Shown here: one piece after another, positions 7,843 through 15,008 of the stretch
How positions within the stretch are numbered: position 1 is the first letter of the stretch
Layout of the letters: the number at the start of each line of letters is the position of its first letter
DNA from: a virus
Length of the DNA stretch: 28,314 nucleotides
IMG/VR virus record: IMGVR_UViG_3300040811_000564
Span: 1 to 28,314 of that record
Direction: 5' to 3' (one strand)
Made by a program: the position numbers and the translations under genes
Notes under the pieces: model-generated
What the model was told of the DNA's origin: nothing
Database searches by the model: none
What the model saw: the letters and a program-made list of their open reading frames with translations, nothing else

Positions 7843-8208
7843 ATGGCAGCACCAAATCTAGTAAACGTAAGCACAATTACTGCAAAGTCAGTACAAGGAG
7901 CTTTAACAACTACTTTAACAACTGAATTTCTTGCTAATGCAGCAGCTTCAGGTATGGTATATAAAGTAAATAACATCTTAGTAGCAAACATTGATGGAAG
8001 TAACGCAGCGGATGCATCTGTATTTATAACTAAATCAGGTGGATCACCAATTGCAATCGCTTCTACAATTTCTGTACCAGCAGATTCTACTTTGACTGTA
8101 GTTGATAAAAACACAGCTTTATACCTTGAAGAAGGTGACAATATCGAAGCAGGAGCTAGTGCAGATTCAGATTTAGTTATTACTATAAATTACGAAGAAT
8201 TAAGCTAA
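7843..8208 (+). CDS. Small beta-rich virion protein
   Basis: This 121-residue protein is preceded by AAGGAG (7831-7836). It has NVSTITAKSVQGALTTTLTT, then VYKVNNILVANIDGSNAADA, and ends with GDNIEAGASADSDLVITINY. This is the pattern of a small beta-sandwich protein found in marine phage structural modules. The protein at 17664 has a similar plan (a strand with 'KSISVTNEH', then a polar loop, an acidic 'LEESDGI' turn and a final beta strand), so the two may be distant paralogues. No catalytic residues are visible. Confidence 0.6.
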   Translation: MAAPNLVNVSTITAKSVQGALTTTLTTEFLANAAASGMVYKVNNILVANIDGSNAADASVFITKSGGSPIAIASTISVPADSTLTVVDKNTALYLEEGDNIEAGASADSDLVITINYEELS

Positions 8209-8226
8209 TAACAGGAGGCATTAACG

Positions 8227-8667
8227 GTGGCTCATAAACTGTTCGCAATTTTAGATGAAACAAATTTTGTAAGTGATTTGCAAGTCGGTTCTGATGAACT
8301 TAGTTCAGAACAGGCGATGGCTGATTTCTTAGGAATTAATGTTTCTAAAGTAAAAGAGTATAGTCAGGATGGTACTTTTTTAAGCAGAGGTGTTGCTGCT
8401 ATTGGAAAAGAATATAGACCGACTCAGAACGATTTTATAGTAGAACAGCCTTATCCAAGTTGGATTTGGCATGAAGCGGACAAGAAATGGAGAGCACCAG
8501 TTACATCACCTTCAGCGTATGATGAAACTTATAATTTTTGGTGGGAAGAAGATTCACAAAAATGGAGAGGATATCCAAACAATGGAGCTCCACTTTATGA
8601 TCCAGCAGAGGATCCTAGAGTAGATTACTATTGGAATCCTGAAACATCACAATGGGAGGCAGTATAA
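8227..8667 (+). CDS. Trp-rich tail-associated protein (GTG start)
   Basis: This 146-residue protein starts with GTG at 8227, eight nt after a strong AGGAGG (8213-8218); there is no better ATG in frame. After an N-terminal part (FAILDETNFVSDLQVGSDEL), the second half has repeated aromatic W segments: QPYPSWIWHEADKKWRAPVT, then YNFWWEEDSQKWRGYP, then VDYYWNPETSQWEAV. I recognise this W-rich pattern from small proteins next to marine phage tail fibres. The Trp spacing suggests a beta-hairpin repeat. Function is unknown; a fibre chaperone or attachment role is possible. Confidence 0.6.
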   Translation: MAHKLFAILDETNFVSDLQVGSDELSSEQAMADFLGINVSKVKEYSQDGTFLSRGVAAIGKEYRPTQNDFIVEQPYPSWIWHEADKKWRAPVTSPSAYDETYNFWWEEDSQKWRGYPNNGAPLYDPAEDPRVDYYWNPETSQWEAV

Positions 8668-8668
8668 A

Positions 8669-9511
8669 ATGGCTAGACAATATTATAACAATGGTGGATT
8701 AATAGGACCTGATAATGATCCTTCAAATACTCCAGAATCAATTTCAACCTTCACAGGTGGTGGAACTTTTACACCCTCTGGAGCAACTACAGCAGAAGTC
8801 GTAATCGTCGGTGGCGGCGGTGGTGGGGGCTCAAACCGTGGTGGAGCGGGCGGAGCGGGTGGTGTATTATATGCATCATCTTACACTTTACCTGGATCAC
8901 CTGTTTCAGTTTCTATCGGAGGCGGTGGAACTTATGCATGGACAGGTACAAATGGTGGATCTTCAAGTTTTGACGGCCATACGGCACAAGGTGGCGGTGG
9001 CGGAGGAGCACACGGAGGTAATTATGCGGCTAAACCTGGAGGATCTGGCGGTGGAGCTGGACACGCTATGGGTGGTATGGCAGCAGGATCAGGAACACAA
9101 TCTCCATCAGGAGATTTTACAGGATATGGAAATCCAGGCGGTGACGCTGGAGACCCAGCAGCGGGCGGAGGCGGAGCGGGACAATCTGCTCGTGGACGAA
9201 CTGCAGGGGGACAAGGTATTCCATTAACAGTTAACACACCTACAGCATCACCAACTACTTACTACTTCGGTGGTGGTGGCGGTGGCCCAAGAACTTCAGG
9301 TGGACAGGGTGGCGGACGTCACGGTCAACCAGGAGGAGATAACCAAGGTGGCGGTGGCGGATCACACGGTACAGGTACAGGTGGTACTAGTCCTACAGCA
9401 CAAGCTGGTTATGTAGCTGTTAAAGAACCTGCATTTTTTGCAGGGGCACCTGGTGTTTGGAGACTTCAAGAAGTTTACGAACTTGTAAAAGACGGAAACT
9501 GGTCATCTTAA
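8669..9511 (+). CDS. Glycine-rich tail fibre adhesin
   Basis: This 280-residue protein has residues about 48-240 dominated by Gly in runs (GGGGGGG, GGGAGHAMGGMAAGSG, GGGGAGQ, GGQGGGRHGQPGG). Gly-rich repeats of this kind occur in phage adhesins such as the gp38 type of T-even phages, where polyglycine-II helices hold receptor-binding loops. The N-terminus (STFTGGGTFTPSGATTAEVV) resembles the entry strand of such domains. The C-terminus has GVWRLQEVYELVKDGNWSS, a motif I recognise at the ends of marine phage fibre proteins. Inferred role: host recognition at the fibre tip. It immediately precedes the oxygenase run. Confidence 0.68.
   Translation: MARQYYNNGGLIGPDNDPSNTPESISTFTGGGTFTPSGATTAEVVIVGGGGGGGSNRGGAGGAGGVLYASSYTLPGSPVSVSIGGGGTYAWTGTNGGSSSFDGHTAQGGGGGGAHGGNYAAKPGGSGGGAGHAMGGMAAGSGTQSPSGDFTGYGNPGGDAGDPAAGGGGAGQSARGRTAGGQGIPLTVNTPTASPTTYYFGGGGGGPRTSGGQGGGRHGQPGGDNQGGGGGSHGTGTGGTSPTAQAGYVAVKEPAFFAGAPGVWRLQEVYELVKDGNWSS
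8810..9388 (+). repeat. G-rich low-complexity coding tract
   Basis: This tract of the glycine-rich adhesin is made of repeated GGN and GCN codons (for example ggtggcggcggtggtggggg). It is strikingly G-rich against the AT-rich window. The tract could recombine or slip, giving fibre variation. Confidence 0.6.
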
Positions 9512-9513
9512 TA

Positions 9514-9542
9514 TAGACTTAAGATATTAATTAGTGTATTAA
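9514..9542 (+). promoter_or_regulatory. Candidate promoter giving a leaderless mRNA for the oxygenase run
   Basis: TAGACT (9514-9519, four of six to TTGACA) and TATTAA (9537-9542) are 17 nt apart. The -10 box begins exactly 12 nt before ATG 9549, so the predicted +1 is the A of the ATG. No Shine-Dalgarno sequence lies upstream. It shares TTAG-TGTATTA with the sites at 15561 and 20077. Confidence 0.45.
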
Positions 9543-9548
9543 CTTTGT

Positions 9549-10220
9549 ATGAAGTTAATGAAAGGTCCTACTATACCTCAACCTAAAATATTAGTAGTAG
9601 ACGATTGGTATTCTAAAGAAGAAGAGGAAAGAGTTTGGAAAGAACTTGAATTCTATACTCAACCTAATAAATTTGATAGAGCCGAGAATGGTAATGTAGC
9701 TTTAGATGAAGACAATAAAGTATTAGGAGAACATTTTAGAGTTCATTTAGATCAGTTATATACACCAAAAGCAAGGGATTTATTAAATATATCTGATATT
9801 TTAAACTACCATTCAAAACTTCAAACACCTCAGTTTCATGAAGCCATAAAAAAAGCTAATCCAACTTACTATAGAATGTTTAGAGAAACAAATATAACTT
9901 ATTCTTTAATATCTTATTATGATGCAAATGATTATTATAAACCTCATCATGATATATTTATGTGGACTGTGCTTATTTGGTTTTACAAACAACCTAAAGC
10001 TTATACAGGTGGTGATTTAATTTTTCCAGAATATAATAATTTTAGAGTTGAATCTTTGCATAATAGAATGATAGCTTTTCCTAGTTATTATTTACACGGT
10101 GTAGAAACAATTAATTTGCCTGAAGATAAAACAAACAAAGGACTAGGAAGATATACAATAACTCATTTTTTACACACTCATGCAGGAGGAAAGTATTGGG
10201 AAAATGAACTTATTAAATAA
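9549..10220 (+). CDS. 2OG-Fe(II) oxygenase (cluster gene 1)
   Basis: This 223-residue protein has an iron site at KPHHDIF with H133-x-D135, a GGDLIFP turn near residue 154, MIAFPSYYLHGV with H183, and an Arg R201 in LGRYTITHFL. These fit the prolyl-4-hydroxylase-like branch of 2OG-Fe(II) dioxygenases, using 2-oxoglutarate and O2. The substrate is unknown. Its start is unusual: ATG 9549 has no Shine-Dalgarno, and a -10-like box ends six nt before it, so it may be leaderless. M4 at 9558 is an alternative start. It is the first gene of an overlapping chain that runs to 15549. Confidence 0.82.
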   Translation: MKLMKGPTIPQPKILVVDDWYSKEEEERVWKELEFYTQPNKFDRAENGNVALDEDNKVLGEHFRVHLDQLYTPKARDLLNISDILNYHSKLQTPQFHEAIKKANPTYYRMFRETNITYSLISYYDANDYYKPHHDIFMWTVLIWFYKQPKAYTGGDLIFPEYNNFRVESLHNRMIAFPSYYLHGVETINLPEDKTNKGLGRYTITHFLHTHAGGKYWENELIK

Positions 10221-10812
10221 ATTTTGGTATTTTGAAACAGGAGTGCCTTTACATTTTTGTGAAGAGATAATTCTTTCTGCTCAAGATAAAGGTGTTGTAG
10301 ACGGTGTAACTGACGATATCAAAAGAGAAGACATTGTAAGACTATCTAAGCAGAAAAAAAATACAAGAAATAGTAAGGTATGTTTTTTAAATAATAAGTG
10401 GATTATAGATCAATTAGAACCTTTTTTTTGGGATGCTAACAAACAAGCAGGTTGGGATTTTAGCATTTCACATTATGAAACCTGTCAGTTTACTTATTAC
10501 GACGGGCAAGAAAAACATTTTTATGATTGGCATTTAGATGCAGGACAAGAACCATATAAAGAAGGCTACTGTAAAGGCACTATACGAAAACTATCAATGG
10601 TTGTCCTTCTTAATAAACCAAATGATTTTGAAGGTGGTCAATTAGAATTTGATTATAGAAATAAAATTAATCCAAAAATTGATAGAGCACCTTTAACAAA
10701 GCAAGGTTCATGTGTTGTATTTCCGTCTTTTTTATGGCATAGAGTAAAACCAGTAACTAAGGGATTTCGTTACTCTTTAGTTGTTTGGGCTACAGGAGAA
10801 AAGTACAAATGA
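10204..10812 (+). CDS. 2OG-Fe(II) oxygenase, PKHD/prolyl-hydroxylase-like (cluster gene 2)
   Basis: ATG 10204 is chosen because it overlaps the upstream gene's end and matches the usual N-terminus; an in-frame ATG at 10180 would add eight residues. The 202-residue product has the full dioxygenase set: FYDWHLDA with H110-x-D112, GGQLEFD near 145, VVFPSFLWHRV with H179, and R189 ten residues on in GFRYSLVVW. It is the most canonical member of the run, close to the PKHD-type hydroxylases. AGGAGG at 10184-10189 is 14 nt upstream of the chosen ATG, rather far, so translational coupling may matter. The substrate is unknown. Confidence 0.86.
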   Translation: MNLLNKFWYFETGVPLHFCEEIILSAQDKGVVDGVTDDIKREDIVRLSKQKKNTRNSKVCFLNNKWIIDQLEPFFWDANKQAGWDFSISHYETCQFTYYDGQEKHFYDWHLDAGQEPYKEGYCKGTIRKLSMVVLLNKPNDFEGGQLEFDYRNKINPKIDRAPLTKQGSCVVFPSFLWHRVKPVTKGFRYSLVVWATGEKYK

Positions 10813-11399
10813 AAAAAGATTATATAAAAATTAAAAAAGCTTTGTCAAAAGATATCTGTGACTTTTTATGCAACTATTCAATGATTAAAGCACAGGCTTT
10901 AGCAGAACTAAAAAGAAATGATTTTATATCTATCTATGATACTAGATGGGGTTTTTTTGGAGATGATCAAGTTCCTGATAAAAATACATATTGTTTATAC
11001 GGGGACGCTGCTTTTGATAGTTTACTTATAAAATTACAACCACTTATAGAAAAAGAATTAAAAAAAGAACTAATACCTATGTATAGTTTTATTAGAATAT
11101 ACAGAAAAGGGAATGATTTAAAAAGACATACAGATAGAAAGGCTTGTAAGTATAGCATTACATTAAATCTTGGTGGAGATGATTGGCCAATATTTATGGC
11201 TGGAAAAAAATGTGAGATGAATCAAGGCGACTTAGTAATTTACGATGGTTGTAAAACAGAACATTGGAGAGAACCTTTTGAAGGCAATATATGTATTCAA
11301 TGTTTTCTTCATTATAATGAAAAAGATGAGAACTCAGATAAAAATCTATTTGATTCTAGGGTTGCTCTAGGTACTTGGTCGACATGCACAAGGGAGTAA
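10809..11399 (+). CDS. 2OG-Fe(II) oxygenase-like protein with 'EHWREPF' active-site variant (cluster gene 3)
   Basis: ATG 10809 overlaps the upstream TGA (ATGA); an in-frame ATG at 10785 is less likely. The product has 196 residues. LKRHTDRKACKYSITLNLGG carries H107-x-D109, and GDLVIYDGCKTEHWREPF carries H152. There is no Arg ten residues after H152; R154 lies beside it instead, a pattern I recall from a family of marine phage dioxygenases ending in QCFLHY. 2-Oxoglutarate may therefore be bound differently. The ~20 residues after FLHYNEKDEN look variable. The substrate is unknown. Confidence 0.77.
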   Translation: MKKDYIKIKKALSKDICDFLCNYSMIKAQALAELKRNDFISIYDTRWGFFGDDQVPDKNTYCLYGDAAFDSLLIKLQPLIEKELKKELIPMYSFIRIYRKGNDLKRHTDRKACKYSITLNLGGDDWPIFMAGKKCEMNQGDLVIYDGCKTEHWREPFEGNICIQCFLHYNEKDENSDKNLFDSRVALGTWSTCTRE

Positions 11400-11926
11400 G
11401 CTTTCAAGTTTTTGACGATCTAGTTCCTTTTGTCAAACAACAATATATCTATGATTTTTGTATAAACTCTAGCTATGCATTAAAAGGTTGGAACGATAGG
11501 TTAGATTTACATATTACAAAACACGATCTACATTCTAGGTGGAACCTAGATGATTTGATTAGATCTGGTTTATACGAACATGTATTAGAGGCATTGGATA
11601 AATCTAATACAGGATTTACAAGTGAACACTTTGAACACACTACAGTTAATATTGTGAGAAAAGATGATTATTATTACTCTCACACACATGGTAAAGATTG
11701 TTTAGTTGTTTTATATTATGCAAATTTAGAATGGCATCAAGAATGGGCAGGGGAAACTATATTTTTTGATAAACAAAATAAAGAAGCGATTGCTGTGAAT
11801 AGTTTTAAGCCAGGAAGAATTATTGTATTTGATGGTAATGCACCTCATTCAATACGACCACAATCAATAGTCGCTCCTGATTATAGGTTTACTATAGGAA
11901 CTTTTTTTAGAAAATGTACGAAGTAA
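11384..11926 (+). CDS. 2OG-Fe(II) oxygenase-like protein with HxH site (cluster gene 4)
   Basis: ATG 11384 is preferred to an in-frame TTG at 11375; it overlaps the previous gene's end. The product has 180 residues. VLYYANLEWHQEWAGETIFF is the typical strand with a W and a GGET-like turn. FKPGRIIVFDGNAPHSIRPQ holds the distal H155, and YRFTIGTFF holds R168. Before the first strand, YYYSHTHGKD shows H100-T-H102 where HxD would be expected. I recall phage relatives with the same HxH, so this may be a family feature rather than damage, but metal chemistry could differ. The substrate is unknown. Confidence 0.76.
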   Translation: MHKGVSFQVFDDLVPFVKQQYIYDFCINSSYALKGWNDRLDLHITKHDLHSRWNLDDLIRSGLYEHVLEALDKSNTGFTSEHFEHTTVNIVRKDDYYYSHTHGKDCLVVLYYANLEWHQEWAGETIFFDKQNKEAIAVNSFKPGRIIVFDGNAPHSIRPQSIVAPDYRFTIGTFFRKCTK

Positions 11927-12408
11927 TAGATAATTTTTTATCTGAAGAAGACTTAATAAAAATAGAAGAGGTAATCTTAAGGAGTGTAGATTTTCCTTGG
12001 TACTATCAGCCTAGTATATCGTTTGATGAAAAAAAATCTAAGTCTGTATTATTTTATTTAATACATATGTTTTATTCAAACCACAGACCCTCTAGTAACT
12101 ATTTTCCTCTGGTTATTCCTTTACTTAACAAACTACAACCTAAAGCTTTAATTAGAGTCAAAGGTAATTTTTACCCTAATCAAGGAGTAAAAGATTTAGA
12201 TGAGATGCATCAAGACTATCCTTTTAAACATAAAGGAGCTATATTTTCTTTAAATACATGTAATGGAGGAACTTTACTTAAAGATAAAACTTTGATAAGC
12301 AGTGTAAGAAATAGAATGCTTTTGTTCGACCCAAGCGAATTACATGATTCCATTGGTTGCACAGATAATAATAAAGCTAGGATAAATATAAATATTAATT
12401 ATTTTTAA
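11914..12408 (+). CDS. 2OG-Fe(II) oxygenase-like protein (cluster gene 5)
   Basis: This 164-residue protein begins MYEVIDNFLSEEDLIKIEEV and has FPWYYQPSI near residue 27. The iron site is DEMHQDYPFKHKGAIFSLNT with H99-x-D101, then a short NGGTLL turn. LLFDPSELHDSIG carries H144, and KARINININ carries R156, twelve residues on. Its N-terminus and FPWY segment match the gene at 14995 closely, so these two are paralogues flanking the rest of the cluster. The start overlaps the previous gene by 13 nt. Confidence 0.77.
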   Translation: MYEVIDNFLSEEDLIKIEEVILRSVDFPWYYQPSISFDEKKSKSVLFYLIHMFYSNHRPSSNYFPLVIPLLNKLQPKALIRVKGNFYPNQGVKDLDEMHQDYPFKHKGAIFSLNTCNGGTLLKDKTLISSVRNRMLLFDPSELHDSIGCTDNNKARINININYF

Positions 12409-13002
12409 ATGAAATTTGAAAAATCAAGTATAAGTTCAACAGTTCTAAAAGGTAGATTTGAAGAACACAAGGAAGTTAAAAAGAAACTTTTAGATTTACA
12501 AAAAGATGCTCCAGGTGAACCTTGTGTTTTATTAGACGATTATCATACAGATAATATCTCTTTTACAGATTGGTTCCATGCAGGGGATTTAGAAAATAGA
12601 CCTTGGGTAAAATATTTCATGCCTAGATTTACACCTTATTGGGGAGAGATGGCAAAAGAACTAGGTTTTGAAAATCTACAAATTAATAAATTATGGTTTC
12701 AAAGATATAATCAAGAAAGCTTTCATAACTGGCATACACATGCCTCTAATTATACAGGGGTATATTATCTAGAACTTCCAGAAGGAAGTGGTCAAACAGA
12801 ATTTATAGATCCAACTGATTTAAGAACTACATGGTTTAATGATGCAAAAGAAGGTGACATTATATTTTTTCCATGTCATTTAATACATAGGGGATCGATT
12901 CAACAAATTAATAAACAAAAAACAATTATTTCTTGGAACTTAGACTTTCAAACTATTAGAAGGGATGTGTTAAAAGTAGGTGCAACTTCATCAACAAAGT
13001 AA
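12409..13002 (+). CDS. 2OG-Fe(II) oxygenase-like protein with HTH site (cluster gene 6)
   Basis: The ATG directly abuts the previous stop. This 197-residue protein has FHNWHTHASNYTGVYYLELP with H109-T-H111, a pattern I associate with phage 2OG oxygenases of the 'HxHP..SGVYYL' type. It then has GSGQTEFIDP, and DIIFFPCHLIHRGS with H160. In NKQKTIISWNLDF, K171 sits where Arg is usual. As at 11384, Asp of HxD is replaced by His. Whether iron is bound by this set is untested. The C-terminal SST overlaps the next GTG start by 23 nt. Confidence 0.75.
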   Translation: MKFEKSSISSTVLKGRFEEHKEVKKKLLDLQKDAPGEPCVLLDDYHTDNISFTDWFHAGDLENRPWVKYFMPRFTPYWGEMAKELGFENLQINKLWFQRYNQESFHNWHTHASNYTGVYYLELPEGSGQTEFIDPTDLRTTWFNDAKEGDIIFFPCHLIHRGSIQQINKQKTIISWNLDFQTIRRDVLKVGATSSTK

Positions 13003-13468
13003 TTTTCTTACAAAAGAAGAATGTAAGTTTTTTATTGATTTTCACAATAATAACTTTTTTAAACTTCCTGAACTTTTTAAAGAAATTCATAGAGATACGG
13101 AAGTTATTCATTACTCTAAATTAATTAGAGAAGATATTTTTAACTACGTTTATTGCAAGATTGCTTATTTTATACAAAGTATTAATAAAAACTATTATCC
13201 AAATTATGTACAAATAGTTAAATGGCCTAATCAAGCTAGTCAGCCAGAACATAAAGATTTTGACTACCATCCTTTTACATCTATTATTTATTTGAACGAT
13301 GACTATGACGGTGGTGAAACGTTTGTAGAAGATAAGGTTATTAAAAAAGAAACTGGAAAAATTGTAGGATTTACAGGAGCTAACTTAGCTCACGGTGTAA
13401 ATAAAATTAATAATGGGACTAGATTTACTATCCCTGTTTGGTATAAAGATATCTATGGTAGTAAATAA
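12980..13468 (+). CDS. 2OG-Fe(II) oxygenase, prolyl-4-hydroxylase-like (cluster gene 7, GTG start)
   Basis: This 162-residue protein is a compact, fully canonical member. QPEHKDFDYHPFTSIIYLND has H91-x-D93, then YDGGETFVED. GKIVGFTGANLAHGVNKINN has H138, and GTRFTIPVWY has R148, ten residues on. The frame has no ATG near the domain start; GTG 12980 gives MQLHQQSNFLTKEECKFF, which resembles the usual 'xFLTxEEC' start of this family. Its stop region overlaps the halogenase ATG by 14 nt. Confidence 0.82.
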   Translation: MQLHQQSNFLTKEECKFFIDFHNNNFFKLPELFKEIHRDTEVIHYSKLIREDIFNYVYCKIAYFIQSINKNYYPNYVQIVKWPNQASQPEHKDFDYHPFTSIIYLNDDYDGGETFVEDKVIKKETGKIVGFTGANLAHGVNKINNGTRFTIPVWYKDIYGSK

Positions 13469-15008
13469 AATTATAATTGTTGGTGGTGGTAGTGCAGGGT
13501 GGATGACTGCAGCAACTTTAATAAGACTTTTTCCTAATAAAAAAATTACATTAATTGAAAGTGCTAATACACCTGTTGTAGGTGTAGGTGAAAGTACCTT
13601 AGGTTTTATAAATCATTGGTTACAACTTCTTAAAATTAAAGATGAAGATTTTATGAAAGAGTGTGATGCTACTTATAAATTAAGTATAAAGTTTAATAAT
13701 TTTTATTACGAAAGATCTGGAAGTTTTCATTATCCTTTTGGAGAACCCTTTGAGGACGATTTACCAGGAGGTAAAAATTCTTGGTATTTTAAAAAATTTT
13801 TATCTAAGTTACCTCTTCCGTGGACAGATTATGCTAACTTCTTATACCCAGCTATGGCTTTAGTTAAACATAATCGTTTTGGTGAAAACATAAACGGTGA
13901 TTTAAGTAATTTTGATTTAGTTCAAAATAGTGCCTATCATTTTGATGCAATTAAATTCGGTCAAGTTTTAAAAAATAAAATATGTATACCAGAAGGTGTT
14001 GAACATATTATTGATGATATTAAAACATGCCAAAGAAACGAAAGAGGTTATGTTACTGGTTTAAATGATAAGTATGCAGCTGACCTTTACATAGACTGCA
14101 CAGGTTTTAAATCACTGTTAATTGGCGAAATGATGGAGGTACCTTTCATAAGTTATAACGATTTATTACCAAATGATTCAGCACTTGCAGGGCAGATACC
14201 TTACAAAGATAAAGAAAAAGAATTAGTATCTTATACAGAATGTAGTGCAATACAAAATGGTTGGGTTTGGAGAATACCTAGCTGGAATAAAATAGGAACA
14301 GGGTATGTTTACAGTTCTAAGTATGTGGATGATAAACAAGCTGAAATAGAAATGCATACTCACATGTTTGATACATGGGGTTTAGATACGAGAGATACTT
14401 TAGAACTTAAGAAAATTAATATGAGAGTTGGAAGGCATAAAGATATTTTTTATAAAAATGTTTGTGCTATTGGCTTATCTGCTGGTTTCATAGAACCTTT
14501 AGAAAGTAACGGTCTATTTACAGTACATCAATTTTTAATAAATTTAGCAAGAACCTTACACCATGAAAGTATAAATCAATTTGAAAGAGATGCTTTTAAC
14601 CATAGATGTAATTTAGAGTTTGATAGATTTGCTGAGTTTGTTGCTATGCATTATTACTTAACTAATAGAAAAGATACTAAGTATTGGAGAGATTTAAAAG
14701 ATAAACAAATTATAGATTTGAAGAAACAACCTAGTATGGATATTAACAACGGTCTTAATTTAAAAGTATTTAATAACTATGAATCAAATGGTGGTATGCA
14801 TTGTGTAGGCACAGGTATGAGACAACTTCCTATTGATCCTACAGAAATATGTTTACAAAATAACATTACAGACTTTGAGGCATTTTCAAAACAACATATA
14901 GAACCATACATTAAAAGAAGAGACGATTTGGTGAAGTCTTGGGATCTTATAGCTCAAACAAAACCTAAGCTAATAGACGTATTAAAGAAAATACATGAAG
15001 GTAATTGA
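13455..15008 (+). CDS. Flavin-dependent tryptophan-halogenase-family enzyme
   Basis: ATG 13455 (517 residues) is preferred over an in-frame ATG at 13413, because the FAD loop GGGSAGW then starts at residue 10 as in the family. All signatures are intact: GVGEST (43-48), the catalytic Lys K75 in ATYKLSIKF (PrnA K79), GWVWRIP with W270-x-W272, and GFIEPLESNG with E350-S351 (PrnA E346-S347). Length fits the family (about 500-540). Members use FADH2 and O2 to halogenate electron-rich rings through hypohalous acid; a partner flavin reductase is needed and none is seen here. Related enzymes from marine phages, including a cyanophage iodinase, are described in the literature. It sits inside the oxygenase run, so an aromatic or tyrosine/tryptophan residue in a protein could be its substrate. 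Confidence 0.9.
   Translation: MVVNKIIIVGGGSAGWMTAATLIRLFPNKKITLIESANTPVVGVGESTLGFINHWLQLLKIKDEDFMKECDATYKLSIKFNNFYYERSGSFHYPFGEPFEDDLPGGKNSWYFKKFLSKLPLPWTDYANFLYPAMALVKHNRFGENINGDLSNFDLVQNSAYHFDAIKFGQVLKNKICIPEGVEHIIDDIKTCQRNERGYVTGLNDKYAADLYIDCTGFKSLLIGEMMEVPFISYNDLLPNDSALAGQIPYKDKEKELVSYTECSAIQNGWVWRIPSWNKIGTGYVYSSKYVDDKQAEIEMHTHMFDTWGLDTRDTLELKKINMRVGRHKDIFYKNVCAIGLSAGFIEPLESNGLFTVHQFLINLARTLHHESINQFERDAFNHRCNLEFDRFAEFVAMHYYLTNRKDTKYWRDLKDKQIIDLKKQPSMDINNGLNLKVFNNYESNGGMHCVGTGMRQLPIDPTEICLQNNITDFEAFSKQHIEPYIKRRDDLVKSWDLIAQTKPKLIDVLKKIHEGN

Noticed and set aside
8811-9237. Long alternative-frame ORFs (+ 8811-9227 and - 9022-9237) across the glycine-rich gene
   Set aside because: They arise from the repeated GGN codons of the adhesin, which lack stops in other frames. 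They have no ribosome-binding site and biased compositions (Val/Glu-rich or Pro/Ala-rich).
11375-11383. TTG start adding three residues to the oxygenase at 11384
   Set aside because: ATG at 11384 is in frame and a commoner start; no ribosome-binding site favours TTG.
13413-13454. N-terminal extension of the halogenase from an upstream in-frame ATG
   Set aside because: It lies wholly inside the preceding oxygenase gene and would precede the FAD loop by 14 extra residues not typical of the family.
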